Below, piece after piece: positions 9,527-18,090 of a stretch of DNA of 64,000 nucleotides. The stretch's first letter is position 1; each line of letters begins with the position of its first letter. The stretch is from Aequorivita sublithincola DSM 14238 (GTDB lineage: Bacteria; Bacteroidota; Bacteroidia; Flavobacteriales; Flavobacteriaceae), in NCBI RefSeq assembly GCF_000265385.1, contig NC_018013.1, positions 3,330,501 through 3,394,500 on the forward strand, given 5' to 3'. Position numbers and translations under genes: made by a program. Under the pieces are notes generated by a model. The model saw nothing but the letters and a program-made list of their open reading frames with translations. It was not told the origin of the DNA and did no database searches.

Positions 9527-9926
9527 AACGGTTTGAGTTTATATTTAAAAATAGTTTATCATTATTTTCCTTTAATTGGTGGAATATGGAAAGCAACTTT
9601 TTCAAGGCCAGTCTTGAATATATACCAGTGCCGATACCAGTAAGTTGCATTACAGGAGCAATACAGCCACGTAATTCTTCAATTGCATTATTTGCAGGAT
9701 GGATTAGAATTAATGTTCGTCCATACACATCCAAGATTTCAAGATGGTTGTTGAAGTTCGGAGAGTACCGAGATCTGAGTTGATATTTGCCTTCCGGAAT
9801 ACAGGAAATATTTCTTTGGTTTTCCTGCCATGGAAGCTCTATGGTGAAACAGATGAAATGTCCGTTTAAGGTGAGGGTACCATTGGTACCCCCACACTTA
9901 TACACCCTTGTAAGGTTAAGTTCCAT
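9489..9926 (-). CDS. DUF5675 family protein
   Basis: 145 residues, full length for the family. It begins MELNLTRVYKCGGTNGTL and shows the conserved core CIPEGKYQLRSRYSP (about 42-56), then ILIHPANNAIEELRGCIAP (about 73-91). The last segment places His76 and Cys88 in an arrangement reminiscent of the HisX..(S/T)HGC motif of L,D-transpeptidases, which suggests a peptidoglycan-related or cysteine-based activity, but the family has no established function that I know. It begins 3 bases after the upstream gene ends and overlaps the next gene by 38 bases, so the cassette is one transcript. Confidence 0.8.
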   Translation of the reverse strand: MELNLTRVYKCGGTNGTLTLNGHFICFTIELPWQENQRNISCIPEGKYQLRSRYSPNFNNHLEILDVYGRTLILIHPANNAIEELRGCIAPVMQLTGIGTGIYSRLALKKLLSIFHQLKENNDKLFLNINSNRYEYLRKIQQTHT

Positions 9927-9928
9927 AC

Positions 9929-10684
9929 TTAAATTTCGCTGACCTCTACAACACCAAGGGCATTGAAAGCACCATTCTTTAAGGAGTAAAACTCTCCGTT
10001 AACTTCCTGATAAAATTCAATTCCCATAACCGTTAAAACAGGCAGGGTGGAATTAGGAGTTACCGAGGCAGTTAATGTTGCAGCCAGTACAGGCGCGCTG
10101 TCATAAGGTTGAATGCCCAAATCCATTTCATTGTAAACAAATACCTTATTTTCAAAGTCGAGCTCTGTGGCAGCCATAGCCAATTTATAATGAGTAGTTC
10201 CAGAAGGTGCAGCAATACGCTCAGAAGCATTAAATGCATCGATAGCAATTGTAGCATCACCTGACACCCGATCAAAAGATGGAGTGTAGAGACCGAAGAA
10301 GGTGGTATCTAGCTTGCCATTACTGTTAAAGTCGAACCCTTCCAATAATACTAGATTCCCACCATCCAGATTACGCTGCCCTCTTTTGTTGACAGGATCT
10401 GTTTTGATTATAGCAAGAAGCGCGGTAGTAAGCCTACTAACCACTCGATTGTCCTTTGCATTTTGCATCAGGGAGCGCAGAGCACTTCTAACAAGCTTAC
10501 CTCCCTTGCCCGCAGTTCCAAATTCTGAGTTATTTTCGCGGGTTCTCGCAAAGGCAGCACTGTGCTTGATTTTGTCGCGATCTACTCCACCTTTTGCACG
10601 AGCGAGGTGACCATCTGCAGTTTTGTAAAAGGCGATATCATCGATAGTACCTTTTAATTTGATAATTCCAGTTTGTTTTGCCAT
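9929..10684 (-). CDS. Conserved Bacteroidota protein of unknown function, first gene of the DUF5675 cassette
   Basis: The frame opens at 10741, but the ATG at 10684 gives the N-terminus MAKQTGIIKLKGTIDDIAFY that I recognise from similar conserved Bacteroidota proteins, so I use it (251 residues). The first half is basic (ARAKGGVDRDKIKHSAAFAR, a glycine/lysine stretch near 60, and ALRSLMQNAKDNRVVSRL); the second half looks beta-rich. There is no signal peptide or membrane segment. The basic N-terminal half could bind nucleic acid or polyanions; this is a guess. Confidence 0.75.
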   Translation of the reverse strand: MAKQTGIIKLKGTIDDIAFYKTADGHLARAKGGVDRDKIKHSAAFARTRENNSEFGTAGKGGKLVRSALRSLMQNAKDNRVVSRLTTALLAIIKTDPVNKRGQRNLDGGNLVLLEGFDFNSNGKLDTTFFGLYTPSFDRVSGDATIAIDAFNASERIAAPSGTTHYKLAMAATELDFENKVFVYNEMDLGIQPYDSAPVLAATLTASVTPNSTLPVLTVMGIEFYQEVNGEFYSLKNGAFNALGVVEVSEI

Positions 10685-11242
10685 TTTAAAAAGATTTAAA
10701 GTTAGCTGCAAAGATGGGGTTCTGAAAAAACGAATTATCACAAGGTGGGTATGACTTGGGTAAGATTATTTTTTACAAAATGAGTTATGGGCACTATTGT
10801 CGGGTGGTTTGTAAATAAAATCTTTTATGTGTTTATATAAATGATGATTGACAAATTTCAAAACCAGGAAAATGTAGAATATTTCTGGCAAATACCTCGA
10901 CGCTGGACTTGGGATGTAATTATTAAAACAACTGGAAATCGCCTATAAAATAAAGAGATATAGTTAAAACTACTTTAAATAGATTATGCTCAGTTTTCAC
11001 ACCGAAGACCCAAGTTGAATTAAATAAAAATCCATTTTGTAGGAAAATAGACTCATTTTCTTACATTTTAATGACTTTGCTATGGCTTTAGTATGGGTTT
11101 ACCTTAGTCTTGGTTTGGGAAACCTACAGTAAAAATTTATTAAGTTTTCTTAAATGAATAACCAATTTTAAATTCAAAATGAATTCATTCTTGTGACATC
11201 TAAATAGAGCATTCAACCTAAACTGGAAAATTTGTTAGGCGC
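10685..11242. other. AT-rich gap upstream of the DUF5675 cassette
   Basis: Lies between the cassette and the RteC gene, both read leftwards, so it must hold the cassette promoter. An open frame of 35 codons occurs at 10841-10948 (plus strand; MMIDKFQNQENVEYFWQIP) but has no supporting context. A GGTTT-type inverted motif near 11090-11130 (GGGTTTACC and GGGAAACC) resembles the inverted repeat in front of the LytTR gene at 12148-12180, so the two may be sites for the same regulator. Confidence 0.4.
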
Positions 11243-12070
11243 TTAATCATCGGCTTCTACAATTTTTCGAAGAAGACTATCCTTAAGCTTATCTAAAAGT
11301 TTCGATTGATTGGTTTTGCGCAATCTTATTTCAAGAAAAGTTCTATAGAAATCGCCCAAATCTTTTTGAAAAAGGGTTTGAAATATTGTTGCCAAATCGT
11401 TTAGGGTTGCCTGTCCATTGTTAACCAAACCACTTGAATGGAGTGCATAAATTAATTCCACCAAGTCTACTTTTGTGCCAGTCCATTTTAATGTTGAAGC
11501 TAAGGAGTTTTTAGAGGGGTTTTGATTTATGTTATCGAGTTTGTTAGCAAAATGTTCTATAAGCAATTCATGGGCAATAAATTTCGCAGTCAACAGGTCA
11601 TGGCTTGTAGAGAAATCTGCGTCAGTGCAATAAGAAAGTGTAGCAATATGAAGACTGATTTTTCCATTGGCCCTACTAAAATACTCAAGGTCGCGATCAG
11701 TCCTTTTCTGAATAAAATATTCATAAAATTCGTGATGCTCTAGAAAAACAGACTGAAAGGAATTAATATGCATTCGGAGGTATTGACCAATAAATTTTTT
11801 ACCATAGCGAGGTTTATTTTTTTCAACGGATGCAAGCTCAATATAGAAAATCAATTTACCCATAATTATGGGCTTTATTGTTTTGAAAAAATAGCATTCC
11901 TCTTCAATGTTTTTAAATCCATTTTTCAACACTACTTTCCGCAAAATAGTCAAAGAATCCTTACACAGACTTATTCCCCTCTCTACTTCAGCAAAAATTG
12001 TATTTGAAGCGAAGTTTATGGATTCCAGTTCCAGTTCAAGTTTTTCCTGAAATTTAAGATAGCGTTTCAT
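11243..12070 (-). CDS. RteC domain-containing protein
   Basis: 275 residues with the C-terminal RteC signature: LKWTGTKVDLVELIYALHSS, then GLVNNGQATLNDLATIFQ, and a final RTFLEIRLRKTNQSKLLDKL. RteC of the conjugative transposon CTnDOT activates excision genes in response to a two-component system; this chromosomal relative has no excision or transfer genes near it. It precedes the DUF5675 cassette on the same strand and is divergent from a LytTR regulator, so I infer that it controls or accompanies the cassette. Coding is well supported; its regulatory role is inferred. Confidence 0.85.
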   Translation of the reverse strand: MKRYLKFQEKLELELESINFASNTIFAEVERGISLCKDSLTILRKVVLKNGFKNIEEECYFFKTIKPIIMGKLIFYIELASVEKNKPRYGKKFIGQYLRMHINSFQSVFLEHHEFYEYFIQKRTDRDLEYFSRANGKISLHIATLSYCTDADFSTSHDLLTAKFIAHELLIEHFANKLDNINQNPSKNSLASTLKWTGTKVDLVELIYALHSSGLVNNGQATLNDLATIFQTLFQKDLGDFYRTFLEIRLRKTNQSKLLDKLKDSLLRKIVEADD

Positions 12071-12147
12071 AGTTGTCTAAATAAAAAATTTAGGAGGCTC
12101 AAATATGCGCACTATCAATATTATAGCATACTTTTCTTATCAGGATT

Positions 12148-12180
12148 AGGTTTTACCTTACTTTTTGTAAGGAGAAACCT
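12148..12180. promoter_or_regulatory. Interrupted inverted repeat between divergent RteC and LytTR genes
   Basis: AGGTTT-TA-CCTTAC, five bases CTTTTT-like loop, GTAAGG-AG-AAACCT: two 6-bp arms on each side in perfect symmetry. It sits in the 130-bp intergenic region between divergent regulators, the place expected for an operator. Confidence 0.5.
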
Positions 12181-12200
12181 TACCTCATCCTTCCGAAGAA

Positions 12201-12956
12201 TTGGTAGTATACAACCTTGAATTTAAAAAGGTGCTTAAAATATTATTAATGATGAAAGACCCCCTTTGTGAGGATCATATCCGAGAACTTGAGAATTCAT
12301 TTTCGGATCATGTGGAAATCATCTTTGGACCGATTTTGCCCAGCCCCATAAATACTATAATTAAATATGCGCCACAAATTGTCATTATCGATTTAGACTT
12401 TATAGAAGCATACGAGACTTTTCTAATTGATATTAAAAACTTACCATTTAATAGTCCCAAAATTATAGGCATAAGCTCAGATTTTCGCAGAGCATATCTA
12501 GCATTAAAAAATGGTTTTTTTGATATAATTATCAAACCTGATATTCAAACCAAGCTTTTACAAATAGTAAAACAGTGTGAAAATAGTTTTTTTAATAAAG
12601 ACCAGTGTATTACCATTTCTACGCCCAAGGAAATTCGCTACTTATCTACTTCGGAAATTTTGATGTTTAAGGCAGATAATAATTATGTAAATGTCTTTCT
12701 TAATGATGGGGAAACATTTTCAATTTTCAATACACTTTCCCACTTTCAAAAAAATCTAGGATTGCCATTTCTAAGAGTTCACAAAAGCCATATCATAAAT
12801 ATACACTTCGTCTCCAGAATCAATTATGCCAAGAAATTCCTCAAGTTGAAGGGCTGTGAAAAGTTTATACCCTTTACCGAAAAATATACCCTCAACATCC
12901 GGCTTATAGATACCCTAAAAAAAGAGGTTAGGATGAACATAAACCCAAAAAACTAA
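12201..12956 (+). CDS. LytTR-family DNA-binding regulator with receiver-like N-terminal domain
   Basis: About 250 residues. The N-terminal half folds like a receiver: LKILLMMKD, IVIIDLDF (candidate Asp), then LKNGFFDIIIKP with a lysine at the canonical place, but the first acidic pair is replaced by KD. The C-terminal ~100 residues are a LytTR DNA-binding domain (IRYLSTSEILMFKADNNYVN and LPFLRVHKSHIINIHFVSRI). The start is uncertain: the frame opens with TTG at 12201, and GTG at 12231 would give a compact receiver start. Divergent from the RteC gene and probably its partner regulator. Confidence 0.82.
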   Translation: MVVYNLEFKKVLKILLMMKDPLCEDHIRELENSFSDHVEIIFGPILPSPINTIIKYAPQIVIIDLDFIEAYETFLIDIKNLPFNSPKIIGISSDFRRAYLALKNGFFDIIIKPDIQTKLLQIVKQCENSFFNKDQCITISTPKEIRYLSTSEILMFKADNNYVNVFLNDGETFSIFNTLSHFQKNLGLPFLRVHKSHIINIHFVSRINYAKKFLKLKGCEKFIPFTEKYTLNIRLIDTLKKEVRMNINPKN

Positions 12957-13151
12957 CTAGTTCACCACTTAAAGGCAAGGTTTCACAAAACTATGTCTCT
13001 TCGCTATATATCCTAAAAGAACCCCGCTATACCTTTAAAACACGGAAGTTGCTATCCGGACTGTTAAAACAGTCTTTCAAGGTGCACCATTGAATATTGT
13101 CTGTCAGAGCGACAGATCGAAATTTTATTCAACACCTTAATTCTATTTGTC

Positions 13152-13310
13152 ATGAAAACATTTTATGTTGCTGTACTGCTCTTGATTTGTAGTATGCTGG
13201 CTACCTCCTGCACGCCTACAAATCTTGCTGAACAGGTGCAAAAAGACCAACGAAATGTGCTAAGCACTGGAGATGACCACAGTGTTCGTCCCGATAATGA
13301 TAAGGATTGA
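13152..13310 (+). CDS. Small lipoprotein (52 aa)
   Basis: ATG at 13152, TGA ending at 13310. The N-terminus has a clear lipoprotein signal with lipobox (LLLICSMLATSC, lipidated Cys20), followed by a short hydrophilic tail ending HSVRPDNDKD. It is followed by a good terminator, which supports it as an expressed single gene. Bacterial genomes often contain such short lipoproteins; no function can be proposed. Confidence 0.6.
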   Translation: MKTFYVAVLLLICSMLATSCTPTNLAEQVQKDQRNVLSTGDDHSVRPDNDKD

Positions 13311-13329
13311 TTTCCCGAAAGTTATAGAT

Positions 13330-13360
13330 AAAGCCTTTTCAATTTGGAAAGGCTTTTCTT
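13330..13360 (+). terminator. Rho-independent terminator after the small lipoprotein gene
   Basis: AAAGCCTTT (13330-13338) pairs with AAAGGCTTT (13348-13356), followed by TTCTT. Confidence 0.7.
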
Positions 13361-13388
13361 ACATTTGAGTTGGTTTAAATAATAGAAG

Positions 13389-15410
13389 ATGTATACAGGC
13401 GCTCACCGATATCCAATCTATTTATTTATAGGAACTTTCATACTCCTACTTATCAGCTGTAAACCAGATGCAAAGAAACAAGATGCCAACATACTCAAAG
13501 TTGACTGTTTTCTGCAATCCCAAGAACACATAGGAAATTTAATGGATAATACCCAAATTAATGACGCACTGCAAACAATACAAGTACTCAACAATGATAG
13601 TTTAAAAATGATCTATTATAACAAAATAGCATATATGCTAGCCGAACAGCCCGATACCACGTTTTTCTATATAGCAAGTAAAAGAGGACTTTCTATAGCA
13701 GAACGTAGAAAAGACTCCAGCGCAATAGCCGATTCAAATTGGAATTATGGCATCCATTATTTAAAGCGCAATCTTTACAATAAAAGTTATGCCCATTACC
13801 AACAGGCTCATAGCTTCTTTCATGAAAGGAATGACTATTACGCAGGAAAAATGCTGTATAATATGGCTTATATAAGAAGCAAAATAAAAGATTATACGGG
13901 AAGTGAAATTTTGTTATTTCAGGCAATACCAATCTTTAAAAAGCTAAACAAAAACAAACAACTCTATTTCTGTTATAACCTTCTGGGAACCATCTATGAT
14001 GAATTACAAGAATATGATAATGCTTTAAAACACTATGAAAAAGCCCTTGACTTTCTGAATAAGGTTAATGATAAATACTTATATGAACAGGATATACAAA
14101 ACAATATTGGATTGCTATACCAGAAAAAGGGAAGACAAAAACAGGCCATTGAGCTATTTGATAAAGCCTTAAGCCAAAAAGATTTAAAAAAATTAGATCC
14201 CGCCCTATATGCGAGAATCATAGACAATAGAGCTTACAGCCTCTATCTGTTAAATGAGAATTCCCGGTTGCCAGACGAGTTTCTAACAGCTTTACACATT
14301 AGAGATAGCATCTGGCATGAACCAGGAATACTTATGAGCCATATCCATTTGTCCAGTTATTTTTTAAAACACCAAGATACAGCAATAGCGCTACAGCACG
14401 CAATACAAGCCTACACTTTAAGCAAGCAGTTACACTTAAACCGAGATGCGTTAACTGCCCTATTACTCTTGGCCGAGATTAAGCCTTCAAAAAAAGAAAA
14501 TTACTTAAGGGAACATATAAAATTAACAGACTCCCTAAATCAAGAGGAAAGAAAAGTACGGGACAAATTTACGCGTATCCAATTTGAAACTGATAGTTAT
14601 ATTGAAAAAAACAACCAACTAACACGCGATAAAATTTTGATTGTTGCCAGTGGTGCTGCCCTCACTATAATTTTAATACTGCTCATCGTAAACTATAAAC
14701 AGCGCGCAAAAAACAAAGCGCTGGAATTTGAAACAGAACAACAAAAGGCAAATGAGAAAATATATTTACTAACGCTTAAACAGCAAGCCAATCTAGACAA
14801 AGGACGCCTTCAGGAAAGAAGAAGAATCTCTGAAGAACTTCACGACGGCATTTTGGCCAGGTTATTTGGGATACGGCTTAATTGGGAGTTTTTAAAACTT
14901 TCAGGCGAGCGGAAAACCCTCGTAAAACACAGAGAGTTTCTAGCAGCATTACAACAGGCCGAAAAGGAAATACGCGATATATCCCACGATTTAAGAAATG
15001 AACTATTCCTTAGCGAGACCCTATTTGTTCGCAACGTGGAACATTTGATAAAGAAATGGGGGGAACAAGCAAGTTTTAAGTTTGAATTTAAGACCGACGA
15101 AAGTATAATCTGGGAAAATATAGACAACTACACCAAAGCCAATATTTATAAGATTCTCGAGGAGGCACTCCATAATATTGCCATACACGCCGAGGCCACT
15201 TTAATAAAAGTTTATTTTAATAAAACCCATAATACAATAAAAATCAGCGTGGAAGATAATGGTATCGGGCTAATAAAACGCTTTACGAATAAAGGGATTG
15301 GAATAAAAAACATGAAATCACGAACAAAAAAACTAAAGGGCAGTTTTTTGATACAAAGTGTTCCTAAGAAAGGAACTAAGATATTTATAAACATCCCTTT
15401 AAAAACATAA
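13389..15410 (+). CDS. TPR-containing sensor histidine kinase (HisKA_3 type)
   Basis: 673 residues. A lipoprotein-like N-terminus (TFILLLISC, Cys24) leads into tetratricopeptide repeats up to about 380 (for example EYDNALKHYEKALDFL and QKKGRQKQAIELFDKAL), then a membrane helix (about 415-435), a coiled segment, the phosphorylated dimerisation helix RRRISEELHDGILARLFG (His485) and a HATPase domain with N box EEALHNIAIHAEA, DNGIGL and NKGIGIKNM. Bacteroidota use such kinases to sense periplasmic signals. Its cognate regulator follows 3 bases downstream. Confidence 0.92.
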   Translation: MYTGAHRYPIYLFIGTFILLLISCKPDAKKQDANILKVDCFLQSQEHIGNLMDNTQINDALQTIQVLNNDSLKMIYYNKIAYMLAEQPDTTFFYIASKRGLSIAERRKDSSAIADSNWNYGIHYLKRNLYNKSYAHYQQAHSFFHERNDYYAGKMLYNMAYIRSKIKDYTGSEILLFQAIPIFKKLNKNKQLYFCYNLLGTIYDELQEYDNALKHYEKALDFLNKVNDKYLYEQDIQNNIGLLYQKKGRQKQAIELFDKALSQKDLKKLDPALYARIIDNRAYSLYLLNENSRLPDEFLTALHIRDSIWHEPGILMSHIHLSSYFLKHQDTAIALQHAIQAYTLSKQLHLNRDALTALLLLAEIKPSKKENYLREHIKLTDSLNQEERKVRDKFTRIQFETDSYIEKNNQLTRDKILIVASGAALTIILILLIVNYKQRAKNKALEFETEQQKANEKIYLLTLKQQANLDKGRLQERRRISEELHDGILARLFGIRLNWEFLKLSGERKTLVKHREFLAALQQAEKEIRDISHDLRNELFLSETLFVRNVEHLIKKWGEQASFKFEFKTDESIIWENIDNYTKANIYKILEEALHNIAIHAEATLIKVYFNKTHNTIKISVEDNGIGLIKRFTNKGIGIKNMKSRTKKLKGSFLIQSVPKKGTKIFINIPLKT

Positions 15411-15413
15411 ATT

Positions 15414-16094
15414 ATGGAAACAAAAACCATACACACCTTGATAATTGATGACCATCCGCTCATCATTGAAGCCTATAGAAGTGCTATGGCCGAAATACAG
15501 GAAAAGCGACATGAGCTTGTCTTTGTAATTGAGGAAGCCACCTCCTGCGACAGTGCCACTTTTTTAATTGAACGTTCCCTGGCCTCTAATAAATTAGATC
15601 TTGTATTTCTTGATATCAAATTGCCTCCAGCAGTCAATGGCCCTCACCTATCCGGTGAAGACTTAGGCCTAGAGATTCGTCAAAAAGCGCCTAAAACCAA
15701 AATTGTTGTTGCCACTACTTTTAATGACAATTACAGGATACAGAGTATTTTTAAAAACATCAACCCGGAAGGCTTTTTAATAAAAAGTGATATTTCTTCA
15801 GACACCTTGGTTTCTGCACTAGTTGAAATACTTGTTGATCCTCCTTATTATAGTAAAACCGTGCTGCAGTCCGTTAGAAAGTACATCAGCCATGATTTTC
15901 TTCTGGATAAATGGGATCGATTTCTGTTATACGAGCTGTCCAGAGGTACGAAAATGAAAGAATTACCCACCATTATGCCCTTTTCCCTTGGGGCTCTAGA
16001 AAAACGCAAGCGTCATTTAAGAACCATTTTCGACGTTACCGATGGTGAGGATAGAGCACTATTGACGAGAGCGAGAAAGCTTGGGTTTATATAA
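15414..16094 (+). CDS. Response regulator (NarL/FixJ-like), partner of the upstream kinase
   Basis: 226 residues. Receiver domain with IIDDHP (acidic pair at 11-13), phosphoacceptor in DLVFLDIKLPP (Asp67), ATTF and the conserved lysine in FLIKSDIS. The C-terminal ~70 residues contain a helix-turn-helix-like segment (ELSRGTKMKELPTIM, then LGALEKRKRHLRTIF) that departs from the standard LuxR consensus but fits the Bacteroidota variant found behind such kinases. Start is 3 bases after the kinase stop, so the pair is translated together. Probably regulates the MauE/DUF6520 genes that follow or the SusCD locus. Confidence 0.88.
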   Translation: METKTIHTLIIDDHPLIIEAYRSAMAEIQEKRHELVFVIEEATSCDSATFLIERSLASNKLDLVFLDIKLPPAVNGPHLSGEDLGLEIRQKAPKTKIVVATTFNDNYRIQSIFKNINPEGFLIKSDISSDTLVSALVEILVDPPYYSKTVLQSVRKYISHDFLLDKWDRFLLYELSRGTKMKELPTIMPFSLGALEKRKRHLRTIFDVTDGEDRALLTRARKLGFI

Positions 16095-16104
16095 TATTCT
16101 TATT

Positions 16105-16124
16105 AAGAGGAGGTAAAACCTCCA
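16105..16124 (+). promoter_or_regulatory. Small inverted repeat upstream of the MauE-like gene
   Basis: GGAGG-TAAA-CCTCC lies about 110 bases before the next start codon, just behind the response regulator. It may be an attenuator-like hairpin or a regulator site; it has no T run. Confidence 0.3.
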
Positions 16125-16224
16125 AAGATGTAAGCGCATTCCACCCAATGAGTAAGGACATTTTTAGTTCTTTTAAAACCTAAGACCCTAATTTTATGAA
16201 TGTAAAAAACAACATTTATAAACC

Positions 16225-17709
16225 ATGGTCTTTGCTGCAAACATTAAGAAAACCACAAAAAGGAATACAGCGACTATTGTATCCTACCTTTTTTCGGTGC
16301 TCTTTGTATATGCTGCCATAAGCAAACTTTTAGACTTTGAAACCTTTACGGTACAATTGGCGCAGTCGCCGCTCCTCAGTGCTTACGCTGGCATTGTAGC
16401 TTGGGCAGTGCCAGCTGTGGAAATTCTCATTTCCATTTTATTGACCATTCCAAGGTATAAAATCCTGGCCCTGCATTCGGCTTTTACCTTAATGGTCATG
16501 TTTACAGTATATATCTTTATCATTCTTAATTTTTCTGATTTTATACCCTGCTCTTGTGGTGGAGTTTTGGAGAAACTGAGTTGGACGCAGCATCTCATCT
16601 TTAATGTAGTTTTTATCTTTTTGGCTGGGTTTTCAATATTATTTACAACACCTTGCACCAATAAAAGAAAACTTCTATTACTGGCCCTTCTGGCCTTAAC
16701 GGGGATTAGTATTGTCGTCTTGTTGTTTGCTTTTTCGGAGAAGAAGATGCACAGGAACAATGCGTTTGTAAGACGCTACCCCCATCATCCAATAATACCC
16801 ATAGACACTATTGATCTTACATATAACTCCTATTATTTTGCGGGCATTTCCAAGCAATATATTTATTTAGGAAACTATACTGCTCCATTGAATGTATTAA
16901 GAATATCAACTGATTTTAAGGATACCATTACCATTCGAATTGAGTTACCGAAGGATCGTATTAATTATAAAAACCCCCGCCTAAGAGTTTTGGACAGTAC
17001 TTTTTTCTTAGCTGACGGGCAAGTACCTATTATTAATACCGGTTCAATAAAAAACTGGAAGGTTAAAAACAGCTATAGAAATATTGGATTCTTCACCGTT
17101 TTTGAGCCGATAGGCAAAAATTTACTGGTCATACGAACGCAAAGCAGCAGTACGGGGAATAATACTCTCGGTTCCATAAATCTAACCGATTCAATTAAAA
17201 CTATATTATATCCAGATATTCTGCAAAGTACTGGTGACGGTTATTTTGACAGAGATGGTAGTTTGCTTTTCAACAGTCAATTTCAAACAATTGTGTATGT
17301 GTATTATTATAAAAATAAATACAATTTAATCAATATAGATTTTACCCACTTTAAGGAAAATAATACAATAGATACTGTTCAAAATCCAGTGCTAGATTTA
17401 AAAAATATAAAATCTTCAAACCAAACAGTCTTAGGCGGCCGTTCAGTTAAAGTCAATGGAATAGCCGCGTCCGATGGAGAATACCTCCTTATAAATTCTG
17501 ACCGTTTGGGCAGGTATGAGCCAAATGAGGAGTTAGAAAGAATTTCTATTATAGATGTGTATAATGTACAGGAAGGAAGCTACGATTATAGCTATTACTT
17601 ATACCGTCATAATAAAGAGGATCTTTTGGGTCTAAAAATTTACGATAGGGAAATCTATACTATCCTTGATAACCATCTAATTAAATTTAAAATGAAAGCT
17701 TCCCTATAG
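16225..17709 (+). CDS. MauE/DoxX-type membrane protein fused to an extracytoplasmic domain
   Basis: 494 residues. The N-terminal ~150 residues are a four-helix MauE/DoxX domain (VSYLFSVLFVYAAISKLLDF, WAVPAVEILISILLTIP) with a Cys-X-Cys pair at 109/111 (FIPCSCGGVLEKLSW), the redox-active type linked with disulfide formation. A fifth helix (about 149-170) leads to a ~320-residue soluble domain with repeated beta-strand blocks, probably a propeller outside the membrane. It precedes the DUF6520 gene by 81 bases. I infer that the membrane part handles electrons for cysteine oxidation in the small secreted protein next door. Confidence 0.8.
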   Translation: MVFAANIKKTTKRNTATIVSYLFSVLFVYAAISKLLDFETFTVQLAQSPLLSAYAGIVAWAVPAVEILISILLTIPRYKILALHSAFTLMVMFTVYIFIILNFSDFIPCSCGGVLEKLSWTQHLIFNVVFIFLAGFSILFTTPCTNKRKLLLLALLALTGISIVVLLFAFSEKKMHRNNAFVRRYPHHPIIPIDTIDLTYNSYYFAGISKQYIYLGNYTAPLNVLRISTDFKDTITIRIELPKDRINYKNPRLRVLDSTFFLADGQVPIINTGSIKNWKVKNSYRNIGFFTVFEPIGKNLLVIRTQSSSTGNNTLGSINLTDSIKTILYPDILQSTGDGYFDRDGSLLFNSQFQTIVYVYYYKNKYNLINIDFTHFKENNTIDTVQNPVLDLKNIKSSNQTVLGGRSVKVNGIAASDGEYLLINSDRLGRYEPNEELERISIIDVYNVQEGSYDYSYYLYRHNKEDLLGLKIYDREIYTILDNHLIKFKMKASL

Positions 17710-17790
17710 CACAAAAATACTGCAGTCAGGATTTAAGCTGAAAACCTGTAAAAAAGAGTAGGCATAATTAATAATTTAAATTTTTAAATC

Positions 17791-18042
17791 ATGAAAACGA
17801 TGAGAAAAAAATGGCTTTTACCCATAGCGGTATTTGCCATCGCAATTGCCAGTGCTTTCGCTAGCAATGTAAAAACAACCGAAAGTTTAGCCCCTATGGG
17901 CTATATAGATTCACCAACAGCCTGCCAAATAGCAGTGCCATGTTCAAGAACATTTGGTGAAGTTTGTAAAAAGTTTTCGCAACAAGCCTTCGGGCTCGAC
18001 CACAACGGCACCTCGTGTACTGTTGAGCTTTACAAGCCTTAA
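17791..18042 (+). CDS. DUF6520 family small secreted protein
   Basis: 83 residues with a signal peptide (KKWLLPIAVFAIAIASAFAS) and a mature part holding four cysteines (45, 51, 59, 76) in the family pattern GYIDSPTACQIAVPC ... AFGLDHNGTSC. The family is restricted to Bacteroidota as far as I know, and usually occurs beside MauE-like genes, as here. The four cysteines could form two disulfides. Function unknown; a small structural or signalling peptide is plausible. Confidence 0.85.
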   Translation: MKTMRKKWLLPIAVFAIAIASAFASNVKTTESLAPMGYIDSPTACQIAVPCSRTFGEVCKKFSQQAFGLDHNGTSCTVELYKP

Positions 18043-18061
18043 AAGCGAGGTTTTGTAATCT

Positions 18062-18090
18062 GAAAGGCTGGTGTTATCCAGCCTTTCTCT
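18062..18090. terminator. Bidirectional terminator between DUF6520 and S9 peptidase genes
   Basis: Perfect 10-bp stem GAAAGGCTGG (18062-18071) / CCAGCCTTTC (18078-18087) with a 6-base loop, between two convergent genes, T-rich on the right and A-containing on the left. Confidence 0.8.

Noticed and set aside
10841..10948. 35-codon frame in the gap upstream of the DUF5675 cassette
   Set aside because: No signal, no recognisable similarity and no supporting neighbour; kept only as a note in the gap entry.
11243..12070. RteC gene as evidence of an integrated conjugative transposon
   Set aside because: No tra, mob, integrase or excision genes are seen nearby; RteC-like genes also occur alone in Flavobacteria.
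9064..12956. Prophage remnant
   Set aside because: There are no integrase, capsid, tail or terminase genes; the genes look conserved and intact, so I call it a cassette of unknown role.
16196..16321. ATG at 16196 as start of the MauE-like protein
   Set aside because: It is in a different frame and runs into a stop after about 40 codons; the in-frame start is at 16225.
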